Assembly (NCBI GenBank): GCA_905250115.1
Contig: CAJNOI010000078.1
Span: forward strand, 218,943 to 282,942
Direction of reading: 5' to 3'
Source of the DNA: Adineta steineri
Taxonomy: Eukaryota > Rotifera > Eurotatoria > Adinetida > Adinetidae
DNA: 64,000 nucleotides
Shown here piece by piece: positions 37,633-49,539 of the stretch. The notes under the pieces are model-generated. The model saw nothing but the letters and a program-made list of their open reading frames with translations, ran no database searches and was not told where the DNA came from. How positions within the stretch are numbered: the first letter of the stretch is position 1; every line of letters begins with the position of its first letter. A program made the position numbers and the translations under genes.

Positions 37633-38277
37633 TTAATGAAAGCAACATTTAGTAAAATGAACTGGTGATACATTTGAAGCTGGTCTTTCTTGAATTGATG
37701 CACCATAATGCATTGTAAAAAAATCATTTTGTATCCAAAAGAATTTATTAATTGCCCGTAATGTATCTAATTTTTCTTTCTCATCAATTTTTTCTGTATC
37801 CCAAATAATACCAATAAAAGTAGTTTCAAGAAATGAAAGTAATGTATTTATATGTATATAATCAACATTAATTGATATCGCTCCACCTTTGTTTGTATGA
37901 ATTTCTCCAACACGTGATAAATACTGTAAAAATGTATCATTCCATTCTTGTTCAGCTAATACATGTCTTAAATATACACTTAACATATCTTTTCGATAAT
38001 CAACTTGTACAGATATTAATGTAGTACCAAATTCTTTATTTGGAGAAAACTGTTCGAAACCATCATTTGGTAAAAGGAAATAATTTTGTGTGATATCAGA
38101 TGAATATAATTTTTTATAGACTTTTTCAACAATATCTGGAAGAAGTGGAATTATAATTGGAGTTAATGTATTCAATAGATGTATGTCTAAAGAAGTAAAA
38201 TCAATACATTTTGATATATAATCGAATCGATAACGAAGATCAACATTAAGCCGATTCTTGTCGATGTGTACAGCCAT
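37633..38277 (-). CDS. Protoglobin copy 3, double-Cys tail
   Basis: Intronless. An in-frame ATG lies three codons further upstream (38286), but starting at 38277 (MAVHIDKNRL) gives 214 residues and aligns with the starts of the other copies. Distal Tyr is present in KVYKKLYSSDIT, and the proximal His in VGEIH, followed by SINVDYIHINTLL and FFWIQNDFFTMHY. The tail ends TKCCFH, again a CCxx arrangement, though with fewer lysines than copies 1 and 2. The upstream region shares the purine-rich leader with copy 2, suggesting that promoter sequence was duplicated along with the gene. Confidence 0.85.
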   Translation of the reverse strand: MAVHIDKNRLNVDLRYRFDYISKCIDFTSLDIHLLNTLTPIIIPLLPDIVEKVYKKLYSSDITQNYFLLPNDGFEQFSPNKEFGTTLISVQVDYRKDMLSVYLRHVLAEQEWNDTFLQYLSRVGEIHTNKGGAISINVDYIHINTLLSFLETTFIGIIWDTEKIDEKEKLDTLRAINKFFWIQNDFFTMHYGASIQERPASNVSPVHFTKCCFH

Positions 38278-39320
38278 ATTTATCATATGAAAATGATCTT
38301 ATTTTTCTCTTCGATAGAAAAATAGTTCTTTTCTTTTTCTTCTTTCTCTACAGACAATGAAAGCTATTCATGCAAAGTTTTCATTTTCTTATTTTTAAGT
38401 AAATCTTTGATTATGTTCTATACAAACTGTTGAAGACACTTTTTTTTATTCGGAGAGTTTTAGTAAATCCTTCGAATCGAGTTTTGACTAGACTATGATA
38501 TTCACAGCTTGAAATTTTTTCCAATAAAAAGAAAATATCTATTGCATAAAATCATGATTTCAAATTTAATTATTCATAATCGTATATTCTTAGACATACT
38601 CAATAATTATTACATTTGATTTTATCATGAAACTTTAATAATACTTTAAAATGATAATATTTAAACATGCTTCGAGTTGTGACCAAAACAATGTATTAAT
38701 TCACAATAGAATGAGATTTTTGAAGTAATAAATGATATATTTGAGAACAAGATTTATAGAAATTTATTTTAGTCGGTAAAAATCTTCCCGGATTTAACAA
38801 AAAAAGCGTCCGGAATTTTCTAGATTTTGACATTAGAATTCCGGTTTTCAGACTATGACAGTTGGCATCACTGAAGTTGTAACTTTTCTTTTGAATAAAT
38901 GAATACTTGACAATAAACTTCAAATTTTAAAGAAGAATTATAACATTGACATATCTCATTGATAAAATTTTAAAAGAAGATCGAGTATGTTGAGTCCGCT
39001 TTTAGATACGATAATAAGTCATATTTTACGTTAATGACTATGCATTAAAACTAATTGTATACCTGATATTTTTTCTTACATATTATCTCATATTTCCGAT
39101 TGCATTGTGGATGTCAGGTCTAATTAAATATCTTTTTCGTGGGATGTTACTATATCGTATATAATGCTAAAAATATCTTTGCTAAAGTTTAAAATTAAAG
39201 TCAATTTATTGATGTTGCAAAATTCAAAATTTGTGACTTAATAAATGATGTAAAAAACGAATCGTTTTTTCTCAATATAAAAAAATATAATTATGTCATA
39301 AGATAAGTTTTTCATTAATT
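38278..39320. other. Spacer between protoglobin copies 3 and 4
   Basis: AT-rich, no supported gene on either strand. A minus-strand frame at 38696-38923 has no recognisable content. Confidence 0.45.
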
Positions 39321-39929
39321 TCATTTGTTATTAGTTGTATCCTTTAATGATATTCCATAATGCATTGTAAAAAAGTGATTTTGTATCCAAAAAAATTTAT
39401 TTATTGTTCGTATACTATCACGTTTCTTTTTCATATCCAAATTTTCTATATTCCATATTATATCAAGAATTAAATGTTCAAGATAACCAAGTAATGCATT
39501 TACATGAATATAATCAACATTAATACTTTGAGAATTTTTATTATTTCCATGTAATTCACCAACATATGATAGAAATTGTAAAAATGCATCATTCCATTCT
39601 GATTGTATTAATATCCGTTTTAAATACATACTTAACATATCTTTTCGAAAATCCGTTTGTGCAGATAAAATTGTACCATTAATTTCAGTATTCGATGAAA
39701 ATACTTCAAAATCATCATTACGACGAACAAAATATTGTTTGGTTATATCAAATGAATATAATTTTTTATAAACTGTTTCAACAATTGATGAAATACGTGG
39801 AAATAAAATTGGTGCCAATGAATTAAGTGTATTAATATCATCTTTAGTAAAATTAAGAAATTTTGATATATAATCAAAATTATAACGAAGATTAGTAAGA
39901 AGACGCGTTCGATCAATATGCTCAGCCAT
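39321..39929 (-). CDS. Protoglobin copy 4, tail lacking cysteines
   Basis: Intronless, 202 residues. Distal Tyr (VYKKLYSFDITKQYF) and proximal His (VGELH) are present, as are SINVDYIHVNALLGYLE and FFWIQNHFFTMHY. The region after the proximal His differs from the other copies (GNNKNSQ in place of TNxxG). The protein stops about a dozen residues earlier than its paralogues, at KDTTNNK, so it has no double-Cys tail and would be soluble if the tails of the others are lipidated. The stop is followed by AT-rich DNA with no sign of an extra coding exon. Confidence 0.83.
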   Translation of the reverse strand: MAEHIDRTRLLTNLRYNFDYISKFLNFTKDDINTLNSLAPILFPRISSIVETVYKKLYSFDITKQYFVRRNDDFEVFSSNTEINGTILSAQTDFRKDMLSMYLKRILIQSEWNDAFLQFLSYVGELHGNNKNSQSINVDYIHVNALLGYLEHLILDIIWNIENLDMKKKRDSIRTINKFFWIQNHFFTMHYGISLKDTTNNK

Positions 39930-40813
39930 TAAAATTTGTTAGCAATTAGTTTTACCCATACAAAATTATATTGCTTTGTTTTTAATGGCTACGTTTTTAA
40001 AAATAATTTTAGACATTACTTTTATTCTCGTCTGACGTCGATGAAGCTCATTAGCGTAGTCATGCCAAGTAATGGAATATGAATATTTTTTGTATGACAA
40101 AAAAAGCGCTCAATTAAACACAGTCCTATCCTTATTGAAGGGTGTTACACACACTTAACTAAATAATGGAGTGGAAAAATGCTATTTTGTATTTTAAATT
40201 AGAAAAATTCTTTAGAGAGAAGATAATGATTTAATAGTCGAAATCAATAGCAACTGTAACCTGTAAAATTTATTCAAAAAATCTTATTGTGGTTAAAACA
40301 AAGTTTTCAAACAGTTATATTTATAATGTCTTACAATTCTGAAAAAAATCCGTTTTTATATTTTAATCACAATTTTTCAACGATTATAAAACTAAATATG
40401 AATTATTAAGTAAAATTTATTCCTACACTAAATATAAGATAATTTTAAATATCTAATTTAGTTTGTCGTTAAGCACCAAAATTGCTTAACGTATAAATAT
40501 GATTAAGCTTGCCTAAGTCTGATATTATCGAATTAAAATGATTTATTTTTGTTATTCAAATTTCTCAAGGATCATAATAGATATTTACAAATAGTAAGAT
40601 AGAACAAACTATTACTTCACTCTAATTATAGAGTTTTGTATTTAAATAAAAAATCATCTATGTTCCGTATTGTTTTGTATATAGAAATAAAACTTATGAA
40701 TCATTTTCTATAATATTGTCATCGTATTACGTCCTTTTCTCCTTTTTTTTACCATACTCAACGAAGCATAAAACAAATCGATAATTTATCATATTTGATA
40801 CATGAACAAATAA
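39930..40813. other. Divergent intergenic stretch
   Basis: Contains the presumed promoters of protoglobin copy 4 (minus) and the PIP5-kinase gene (plus). AT-rich, with no motif I can name. Confidence 0.45.
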
Positions 40814-42313
40814 ATGGCAACTAACGATGATCCAATACATACAGATAAAATAATTGAAGGTTTATATGGGAATGATTTAAAAAATCAATTAGATTTTCAT
40901 CTTTCATCATATGTTAAAACTCCTATTCAATTACATTTAGTTAATTCAAAAAATTCAATTATTGCTCGATCATTACGTCATGCTATTGTTGATTTACTTG
41001 ATAGTATATTGAAAAAACCGAATGAATATATAGAAAATGAAACAACTGTTATGGGTACTGAACATCGTTTATATCATTTACGTCGTTATATATTTAAATC
41101 AGATGATAAGGAATTTCAATGTCCTGAATTACTTAATGATGGTAAACTTGAATTAGAAATAAGTTCATTAGCTCCAACAGTTTTTTATCAATTACGTGAA
41201 GATATTGGTATATCGAATATAAATTTTCGTGAATCATTTTCTAAACATCATTTAAAAGATTTTACAAATCCTGGTAAAAGTGGTTCTTTAATGTATAAAA
41301 CATATGATGATTTATTTATTTTAAAAACATTACGAGCCTATGAAGCACGTTTATTAATGCAAATTTTATCCGGTTATCATTTACAATTAACACAACGTAC
41401 GACAATATTAAATCGTTATGTTGGTTTATATTCAATACGTTTTCCAGCATTTATATCTTCAGTTGAAATTTATTTTGTTATTATGGTAAATGCATTTACA
41501 TCGTCATTACAAATTAATGAAATATTTGATATAAAAGGTTCAACGATAAAAAGAAAATTATCGGGACATTTAACAGTCGATAAATTACATAATTTAAAAG
41601 ATGTTGATTTTACGAATATATATCCACATGGAATACGAATATCAACAAATATCTATCGTCGATTACATATGGTGATATCAAATGATGTTAAAGTTTTAAA
41701 AAAACTTAATATAACTGATTTTTCATTAATTATTGGTATTAAACATTTAGATATGACAGAAGAAGATCTTATACAACGGCGACCAGCAACAGGTCTAGCT
41801 GCATTATTTCATATGAGTCATAAAATAGTATTAATGCATACAGATAAACATAATCAAATATCACCATCAAATTCTCAAAATGATTTAAATTCTTTATCTA
41901 TTTCATATTTAAAACCATTACAAATGATTGGTGAAAATATTGATCGGAATTTATATTATAATAATGATAATATTGCTCATGCTGCTTTACCTATACCAGG
42001 TCTTGTATATGAAAATAATCAACGTGTTTATATATATTTAGCAATAGTTGATATACTTCAAACATATGATAGTTTTAAATATATAGAACAATCATTAAAA
42101 AAAATTACTGATCCTAGTCGTCGTATGCAATATTCTGTTGTTGATCCAATTACATATGAAAAACGAATTATAAAATTTTTATTTAATTCAGTTTTTGTTG
42201 ATGCTGGTGATAGTTTTCCATGGCCTAGGATTGAAATTAGTATACCTAACGCTGATATTCAGAATCAATCTGAAGAAAACAATAGAAATTCAAATGATAC
42301 TATTGACTTATAA
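40814..42313 (+). CDS. Phosphatidylinositol-4-phosphate 5-kinase-like protein, intronless
   Basis: A single exon of 499 residues covers a whole PIP-kinase domain. Seen in order: the glycine-rich loop PGKSGSLMYK; the ATP-binding Lys in LFILKTL; the family motif FDIKGSTIKRKL; the catalytic-loop segment NITDFSLIIGI; the metal-binding Asp in YIYLAIVDILQTYD; and the C-terminal PITYEKRIIKFLFNSVF. These enzymes phosphorylate phosphatidylinositol phosphate to PI(4,5)P2 at membranes and control trafficking, actin and signalling. The end of the domain looks more type I (PIP5K) than type II, but substrate choice depends on the activation loop and is not certain. The absence of introns in a genome where most genes have them suggests a retrocopy or intron loss. 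Key residues look intact, so it is probably active. Confidence 0.82.
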   Translation: MATNDDPIHTDKIIEGLYGNDLKNQLDFHLSSYVKTPIQLHLVNSKNSIIARSLRHAIVDLLDSILKKPNEYIENETTVMGTEHRLYHLRRYIFKSDDKEFQCPELLNDGKLELEISSLAPTVFYQLREDIGISNINFRESFSKHHLKDFTNPGKSGSLMYKTYDDLFILKTLRAYEARLLMQILSGYHLQLTQRTTILNRYVGLYSIRFPAFISSVEIYFVIMVNAFTSSLQINEIFDIKGSTIKRKLSGHLTVDKLHNLKDVDFTNIYPHGIRISTNIYRRLHMVISNDVKVLKKLNITDFSLIIGIKHLDMTEEDLIQRRPATGLAALFHMSHKIVLMHTDKHNQISPSNSQNDLNSLSISYLKPLQMIGENIDRNLYYNNDNIAHAALPIPGLVYENNQRVYIYLAIVDILQTYDSFKYIEQSLKKITDPSRRMQYSVVDPITYEKRIIKFLFNSVFVDAGDSFPWPRIEISIPNADIQNQSEENNRNSNDTIDL

Positions 42314-42386
42314 ATTTTTTTATTATGTTTTGTACATTTATAAAAGATACATGTATACATTTTCTTTATTTATTTTTTTTTTCTAG

Positions 42387-42824
42387 TTAAAAATTGTCTG
42401 GTCTATATCCTTGTCTAAGACGAATAATAAAAATTATAAGTGCGATAATACCAAATACTCGTAGAATAAGTTCCATTATTCGTATAAATATCCATTCTTT
42501 ACGTATTGGATATTGTCCCATGTTACTTATTTCAATAATACTTTTCACTAATGTTAATATAAGAATTGCAATTGATATTAATAAAGTTATAATAGACATT
42601 CTTGTACGACAATACCATAAAGCAAATATTGCATATGGAACAAATGCAAACATTAATATACCGAAAATTATAAGAAGAATTGAATCATATACTGGTCGAA
42701 GTTGTAATGTTAAACCAGAAATGCCTTGAATAAGATATTCATAAATACCAGTCGATATAACTTGTCCATAGAAAAGTGTGAGAATTATTTGAAGCCAACG
42801 AAATGAACGACTATATACATACAT
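42387..42824 (-). CDS. Small four-pass membrane protein, unrecognised
   Basis: An uninterrupted frame of 145 residues with four hydrophobic spans: about 10-28, 45-70 (LLIIFGILMFAFVPYAIFAL), 75-95 (MSIITLLISIAILILTLV) and 115-138 (LILRVFGIIALIIFII). The short cytosolic-looking tail reads RLRQGYRPDNF. Topology and size resemble MARVEL or tetraspan-like families, but I see no diagnostic motif. Its 3' end faces the PIP5-kinase gene with only 73 bp between stop codons. Function unknown. Confidence 0.6.
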   Translation of the reverse strand: MYVYSRSFRWLQIILTLFYGQVISTGIYEYLIQGISGLTLQLRPVYDSILLIIFGILMFAFVPYAIFALWYCRTRMSIITLLISIAILILTLVKSIIEISNMGQYPIRKEWIFIRIMELILRVFGIIALIIFIIRLRQGYRPDNF

Positions 42825-45074
42825 CGTCTAACCGTTATATAAAAAAAATAAATATATGGCAAGTACCAGGAATATCAATATGATATTTTCTTAGTGCTTC
42901 TTTGCAAAAAGAAATCTGTTGCCATATATTTTTATGTGGGTGGATTATTAATCAGATTTATTTGCAAGTTAATATTATGTACTATAATGCCAATGAACAT
43001 TTCTAGCAGTTTCCTTATGATCAGAATATTGAAATCTATGAAAATTTTCGAGTTTTGTTTTGATATTTTTCAGTTCATGAGGTTAGAAATAGAATTTTCT
43101 TTATAACGCTTGAATAAACTTCAACTAAATAATATTAATCAACCCGTTTATTTAAAAATATTCATAGATCATTTACTTTATATAACTAATTTTCAAATAT
43201 TAAAGTTTTATTTTGTTTTCTAACAAAAATCTATCGATGTATTGTATAAAAAACTTCATTATTATTGAAAAATATAAATAACAACTGCTGCTGCCAACGA
43301 ATAACAATTTTATGCTTGTATATTGCATATATAGCACTTTAGAATAGCACAATCCTATTTACATATTGTCGATATAATCATGTTTTCAAAGTGTCATTTT
43401 CCATAAAATAATATTTATGGCAAGAACAAGACACTTTAATTATTGTGCACATAGTTATCAATATGTTTCAAAAAACACCAAAAATATAATCATAACTTTT
43501 GTGAACATTTAGAGACCACACGAACGGGAGTTTGTAAAACTCCAAGTGTTCCAAATACTCTTTTACATCCTGCTAATTGGAAAATATTTCATCGTTACTA
43601 ATAATAGATGATGAGTAATATATAAATTCATGATATATTCAGATTAGTAATGCATTACTGTGGTCACTAAAAAAAGCATCAACTTACTCATTGTATTAGT
43701 AATCACATTACTATAGTCGATAATCGAGTAAATATGACATACCAGTTGTAAAGCACATATTGGTATGTCAAAAATTTTATCAATAAGAAAAACATTAAGT
43801 CATTTTGAATTCAAAAATAGTTTATTTAATGACAATCAACAGTATAAAATTGTTTGAATCAAAATGAACAGAACAAGTTTTAAGTTTTTTTTTACAATTT
43901 CTCAAAAAAAACGAATGAACACATAGTTGTAGTTTAATACAAGAAAAAAAGATAACAATATTAATATCATTTGATATTCCAAAACCAATATTGTATAGTA
44001 ATATGTTGTTGAATAACTATCAATGTAATATTACATTAATTCATTTGTATACTGTATATATATATTATTTTTCTTCTAATAATGTAAAAAGAAAGTTGAT
44101 TATTTGTTATGGATATTACAAATATTAGAGAGAGCAAAACAAAAATATTTAATCCCTTCTAGGATGATGGAAGGATAAGGATTCATTTTATGTTATAACT
44201 TACAAAATCAATTCCATTTTTTACTTCTAGAAATCATAAAATTTATTTGCCGAGTTTCTAAAAAAGCTGTTTAGTTAGGGCAGGCTACTTTTTTAAGTAT
44301 TTTCTTGTAATACTATACTGAATTTCTTTAATAATTATAACAGATTTTTAAAATTGTACTAAATTTAGCAGTTTAATTATTCATATGACTAATTCATACG
44401 ATATTATAACATCAAATAATTTTCATCGAACATAATTTAATAATATCCATTAAATAATAGTTGATTTTCTTTACCGATACTGGTATTGAATGATTCTAAC
44501 AAAATGTGTGCGTCAATATTCCAATGAATTCTAAAACAAAAAATAAAATATTTAGATTCTTAATATAGTAAACAATTTCTTACCTATAAATCAGCTAATA
44601 AACTTATCATTGTCGAAATCATTCAAGCTCATTTTCTCTGAAATCTCAAATTTTCACTTTTCTAATATAATCTAAAAGATAGAATAAAATAATTTCGATT
44701 ATTTGTTTTTAGTTTATATAATAATTCTTACCTTCATTGAATATCTGATTTAATTCTTGGAAATTTCTACATTAAATACATTCGATAATAATCTTTTTTC
44801 ATGAAGAATTTATTATATAACATGAATGATAAGCAAGACAAATATATATGCCATCATCATACGCTTTTAATTTGTCTTGTTACAGCGTTGATGATATAAA
44901 TATAATATTTCATGACATGTTGATAAATAAAAAAAGAGAAAGAGAAGAAACAGAGATACAAAGATCTATCATTGTAGACACACGCACACTTAAACAATAA
45001 GGTAGTATACAAAGAAGACAATAATTGGTTTGTTTTATTGTTATTATTATTATTATTGTTATTATAATAAATAA
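42825..45074. other. Intergenic stretch of 2.2 kb
   Basis: No supported gene. A perfect 10-bp stem, TGACATACCA / TGGTATGTCA, with a 16-base loop lies near 43737-43772, and a shorter palindrome TAGTAATCACATTACTA near 43700. A run of ATT triplets at about 45038-45057 is a microsatellite close to the 3' end of the CHTOP-like gene. Confidence 0.45.
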
Positions 45075-47101
45075 TTAAATAGCGTTCATATCAATTGAAT
45101 CATTGTCAATTTTGGTTTGCGACATATATTTTTCAAGATCATTATCAAGGGTTTCTTTTGAAAAATTTGTATTATTATTTCGGTTATTACCACCACGACC
45201 ACGTGTAAAATTTCTATTACCATTACCATTACCACCACGGCCTCGACCGCGATTTGGTCTAATAATATTAAATAAAAAAAAAGTTTTTTTTTTTCTTAAT
45301 AAATTTAAATTATCTACCTATTTCCGAAACGACGACCTTGGTTGTTGTTGTTATTATTATTATAATTATTATTATTTCCACGTCTTTGAAATCCACCAAA
45401 TCTACCTCTTGTATTATTATTTAAATAACCACGTTTTTGCGATCGGAATATTCGGGCTAATCAAATAATAATTTATATACAAATATAATCATATTTTGTT
45501 AAACATACTTTCAATACGACCTTGTCCACGTAATCGAACGCCCATTCCACTTTGTCCACCAAACAAATAGGAATTAGCACCTCCACCAATACCACCACCA
45601 CCACGTCTTCGATTACCATAACTAATGCGTTGAAAAACGCGTGGTGCTCGCGGATTCATAAATGGACGGTTTGCACCACCACCACCGCCACCACGACCAC
45701 GACCAGCATTATTATTGCCAAAACCAAGTCGATAATTAATGCTTCGCTATAATATAATTAAAATAAAATAAAATAATAACACCTGTCAAAAAGGATAATC
45801 TAATCATTAAGAAGACTCTTAGGACATATCATTATCAATTTTTTTAATAAATGACATTAGAGACAGACAATATTCGAATTAATCATTCATATATATATAT
45901 TCAAAAGGCACATCGATGGATAAATATAGTTGTATCATATGTTATTATAATGTCTATTGTTCGTTTTTTTAAAATAGCTAATAAAACGAACATTTTTATT
46001 TATTAACATCAACACTCGAAAATGTTGATCAACTTAAAACAAGTGCTTCACAATAAAGTTTACGAAACTGATTTATTATATATATGTCAAAGTTGGTACA
46101 AAATATCGTTATTATGCAATAAACAATATCATCGAAATAGTTGCAAATGAAAAAAATACATCCTACTCAAAGCTAGATACTTATGTGAGTATATTCAGTA
46201 TGAAACAATTCATAAATGCTATAGTTCTAATGACTATTTTGTCTCTATTCAATATCCTTTCTTTATCTGATGTTTAAAACTCAACTCCGACATATGCACA
46301 TCTATAGTTCATATCATTGACCTATACTGCTCTTTCATGCGTGACAATCATCTGAACAAGCAAGAAGAGGTACGTTCAAAATCAAGGATAGTATTAAATA
46401 ATAGACTACATATAAGAAAGAGTAATGAATAGAAAAAAAGTATATTAGCATCTGTTGTTATGTCAATAAAATATTAAAGAGACAGAATAATGCCCTAGAA
46501 TATGAAACGAGAAATTTCAGTAGCATACTTTTTAACTATATGTTGACATTAATAAAAAATATCGAAGTCAAAGAAATTCTATTTCAGTTATCTCATAGTT
46601 TTCATTGTATCTTTTGTACAACCAAATATTTCATTGAATTATTATTCTTCATCAACGGGAAATAACCTTTTGTGATTATTAACGACATACTAAAATGCTT
46701 AATCTATAAGATTCTTTTATATACTTATCAAATAAGTATTTCTACTAAATTAGATATAAAAGAATTCAAACTATTTGATCTCAATAAGAACTAGATGTTT
46801 TTTTGTATCTCTGATGAAGACAAAAAAAAGTCCCATTATTTATAAAGATCTTTACTTTTTTAAGACGATTTGCAGTATTTAATGCTGCTGATCGTTTATT
46901 TCCAAACAAATCTGTACGTGATTGTGGAATAATAACATGAGTTTGTTGTGGAATACGCGGTGTTGGAGGAGCTTGTTTGGCAATATTACCAAATCTATTA
47001 AAAAAATATTTAATAATATCATATACATTTTAAAATTATATTTACCTTTGATCGAGTGATAATTTTGTTGCTGATTTTAAAATAATTTTACCTGTAATCA
47101 T
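45075..47101 (-). CDS. CHTOP: CHTOP-like (chromatin target of PRMT1) RGG-rich mRNA-export factor
   Basis: Five minus-strand exons (47101-47046, 46994-46856, 45746-45509, 45456-45318, 45258-45075) join in frame to 251 residues, close to the ~248 of human CHTOP. The N-terminus has the CHTOP signature KIILKSATKLSLDQRF. The middle is Gly/Arg/Asn-rich with many RGG/GRG units (GRGRGG, RRRGGGG), the usual targets of arginine methylation. The C-terminus ETLDNDLEKYMSQTK matches the LDxxLxxYMxxTK motif near the end of CHTOP. In animals CHTOP binds the TREX complex and the export receptor in the nucleus. The third exon is separated from the second by a 1.1-kb intron. No intact frame covers more than one exon, so the gene is easily missed; poly-Asn runs in exon 4 are unusual. 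Confidence 0.82.
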
Positions 47102-49539
47102 TTTTTAAAGATTATATCAAACCAATTGTTACGGAAAAGGAATGAAATGAATATATGAAATACAATTGTGTTCCTTGTGATATGGTAATGCACTGGGAAA
47201 TAAATAACAAAAAGCAATTTATCGATTGGTTAAAATTGCTAATAAAATAATACAATGAAAAATGATTTTTAAAGAAATATTTTCAAATTATAATTGTATT
47301 TAAAAAATATTTCCGAAAAAAACTTTTTTTTAATTTTTTTCCTTGAAGAGGCTTTTACATAATTTTCTATTGGTGTAATATTCTAACCAATGAAGATCGG
47401 AGTTAGTTGGTTACCGTTGAAAATTTCGTTTTCAAGAGGCTTAGAGACGATGATTAAACAAAATCAGATGATAATAATCTTACTAATAGATCAAATGTTG
47501 AAGCAATTCATCTTACAAAAGATCATTCTAATTTTCTGATGAAGAAAATCTATAACGAATATGTGAACATTAATTTCACATCATAATGAAACTGTTTATC
47601 TAGCTGATACACAAGCAAAAGAAGAACATTTGTAAGTTCACTGGAAAAATCTTAGTTTATGAGAATATCTGTATAATCATCACTTATGCAAAAAGAAGGC
47701 TGAACAAATCGATATACTTCACAATATCAAGTTAATTTGTACGATATATAAATACATACCTTCAAACGCCCAAGAATTTATTTTTTATTAGCGTGATATT
47801 ATAATATGATAGACATGATGATAAGAATCATTATTATTTCAAATCCATTAATCCAAGAGATTAGATGGTTTATCTTTGATTATAAACAATATATCTGATT
47901 ATTATTGACAATATATATTATGTATTATTCAACTATATAAAATAATTATATATTCAAAGTAATTCGATTGAATCTTACAAAATTATTTTTGTAATAAATG
48001 TTCTTTTTCTAGATTTTAAGTCATGAAGTCAATCAAATGAAAAATAAATGTTAAATTTATTCTAATATAGTAGTAATAACATAGGTTTGTGTAAATTCTT
48101 ATTCAACTAATTTACATATTTTTTTCTTTCTTATACAAATAGTGTGTTTTTTTTCTTCGTTAGTTTTCTTTTAAACCTAAATGTAACAAATAATCATTGA
48201 TTTACCATGATCTTCATTGGTTAATTACATATGTAAATTGTTTCTTTTGATTATCTTCTTGTTTTGTCTTACATATAGAAACAATAAACGAAGTATATTT
48301 CCTTAAGCTAATAGAAAGATATGTGTATAGAGTATATATGAATATTTCTCGCTTATTCAATCAACATATGAAGCTTGTCATTGTGACTCGATCTCTTTCT
48401 TTCGATATTGTTTTATACGTGTAATGCTATTTATTCAATTTGATGTATTCAACAGCTCATTTTCTTTTCTTCTATGCATTTCATCACGTAATAGTAATTT
48501 TTTTCGTTTAGTCAAGTAATAGTTGTTGTACATTTTACACTTTTAACACTCAAGGCAAAATGAGCATATACTGAGCTGAACGAATAACATAAGCATAGTA
48601 ATACGAGTCACCATAGTCATTTTCATTATGAACCATGTTCGTTGACTAATTGAAGATTCGTTTGTACAGTCTATAGACATTAGGTGAGCGTATCCCATAT
48701 TTATTCTTGTGAACAAATATTGACCCCAGGTCTTGATATACATCAAGATAATGATAGAAAAAAAGAAATAAATGGATGAATGTAAAAGATTATTCTTTCT
48801 TCCATGTTGCGCGTGTGTGTTCACACTTAATTCTGTTCTCTCTCTCTCTCGTTTTTTTTTCTTCTTCTGCTCTCTCTCTTCTACTCTTATTTTTTTCTTC
48901 TTTCTGAGACAAAATACGAGAACATTGTCAGCAGGACGAGACGAACAGTGCACATAAAACCATCATTGAAATCGTCTGTTTTCTTTTGGGAAAAAAAAAG
49001 AATGAGTAGGCAAAGAGAATGAAGAAAAAAAACGAGAGAGACGGAATTACATATAAGGAAAAAAACGCAGAATGAAGTAGAAACTATTAATCGTCACTGC
49101 TGTCGACATTGATAAAAGAGAAACGAAGAATAATAGTAAGACTGTCTTGATTATAAGTAGAGCATAGAACATGATTAGTTAAGTAAAAATAAAGAGAAAA
49201 TGAGAATGTTTGTTTTTTTTTCTTCTAAAGATTCAACTTCTTTTTCTATTAGTGTATTTAGTCAGTACTCATAAAAAATACATCAACAAATTTCTTATTG
49301 TTATGCTCATTTTAAATATATACAACCAGCTAACAACCTTTTCTTTCCTTCTTTTTTTCTTTTCTAATCGTTTTTTTTTTCTTCATTTTGTTCGTTATAT
49401 ATAACCAATCGTATTCCCATACTTTTTAGTTGTGACAAATTAATGCATTATTCAATCGTGGAATCTAGTCGATGATCACGATAAATCTGGTCGCAATAAT
49501 GATTATGATACATAAAACAATGGTAGCAAACAACTAATA
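47102..49539. other. Intergenic stretch with pyrimidine- and purine-rich tracts
   Basis: 2.4 kb between the divergent CHTOP-like and calmin-like genes. It holds no supported gene. Around 48838-48900 lies a CT-rich tract (TCTCTCTCTCTCG type) and around 48985-49060 a GA-rich tract, typical of promoter or 5'-UTR DNA here; together they could also form a hairpin or triplex. Confidence 0.45.

Noticed and set aside
43737..43772. Perfect 10-bp hairpin, possible microRNA precursor or CRISPR-like repeat
   Set aside because: Stem too short for a microRNA precursor and present once; no array of regularly spaced repeats exists anywhere in the window.
45103..45752. Plus-strand frames rich in Pro/Arg/Tyr and Thr
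   Set aside because: Antisense shadows of the Gly/Arg/Asn-rich CHTOP-like exons.
48543..48957. Frames on both strands through the CT/GA-rich tract
   Set aside because: Low-complexity Lys/Arg/Glu and Leu/Ser/Phe runs follow directly from the repeat composition.
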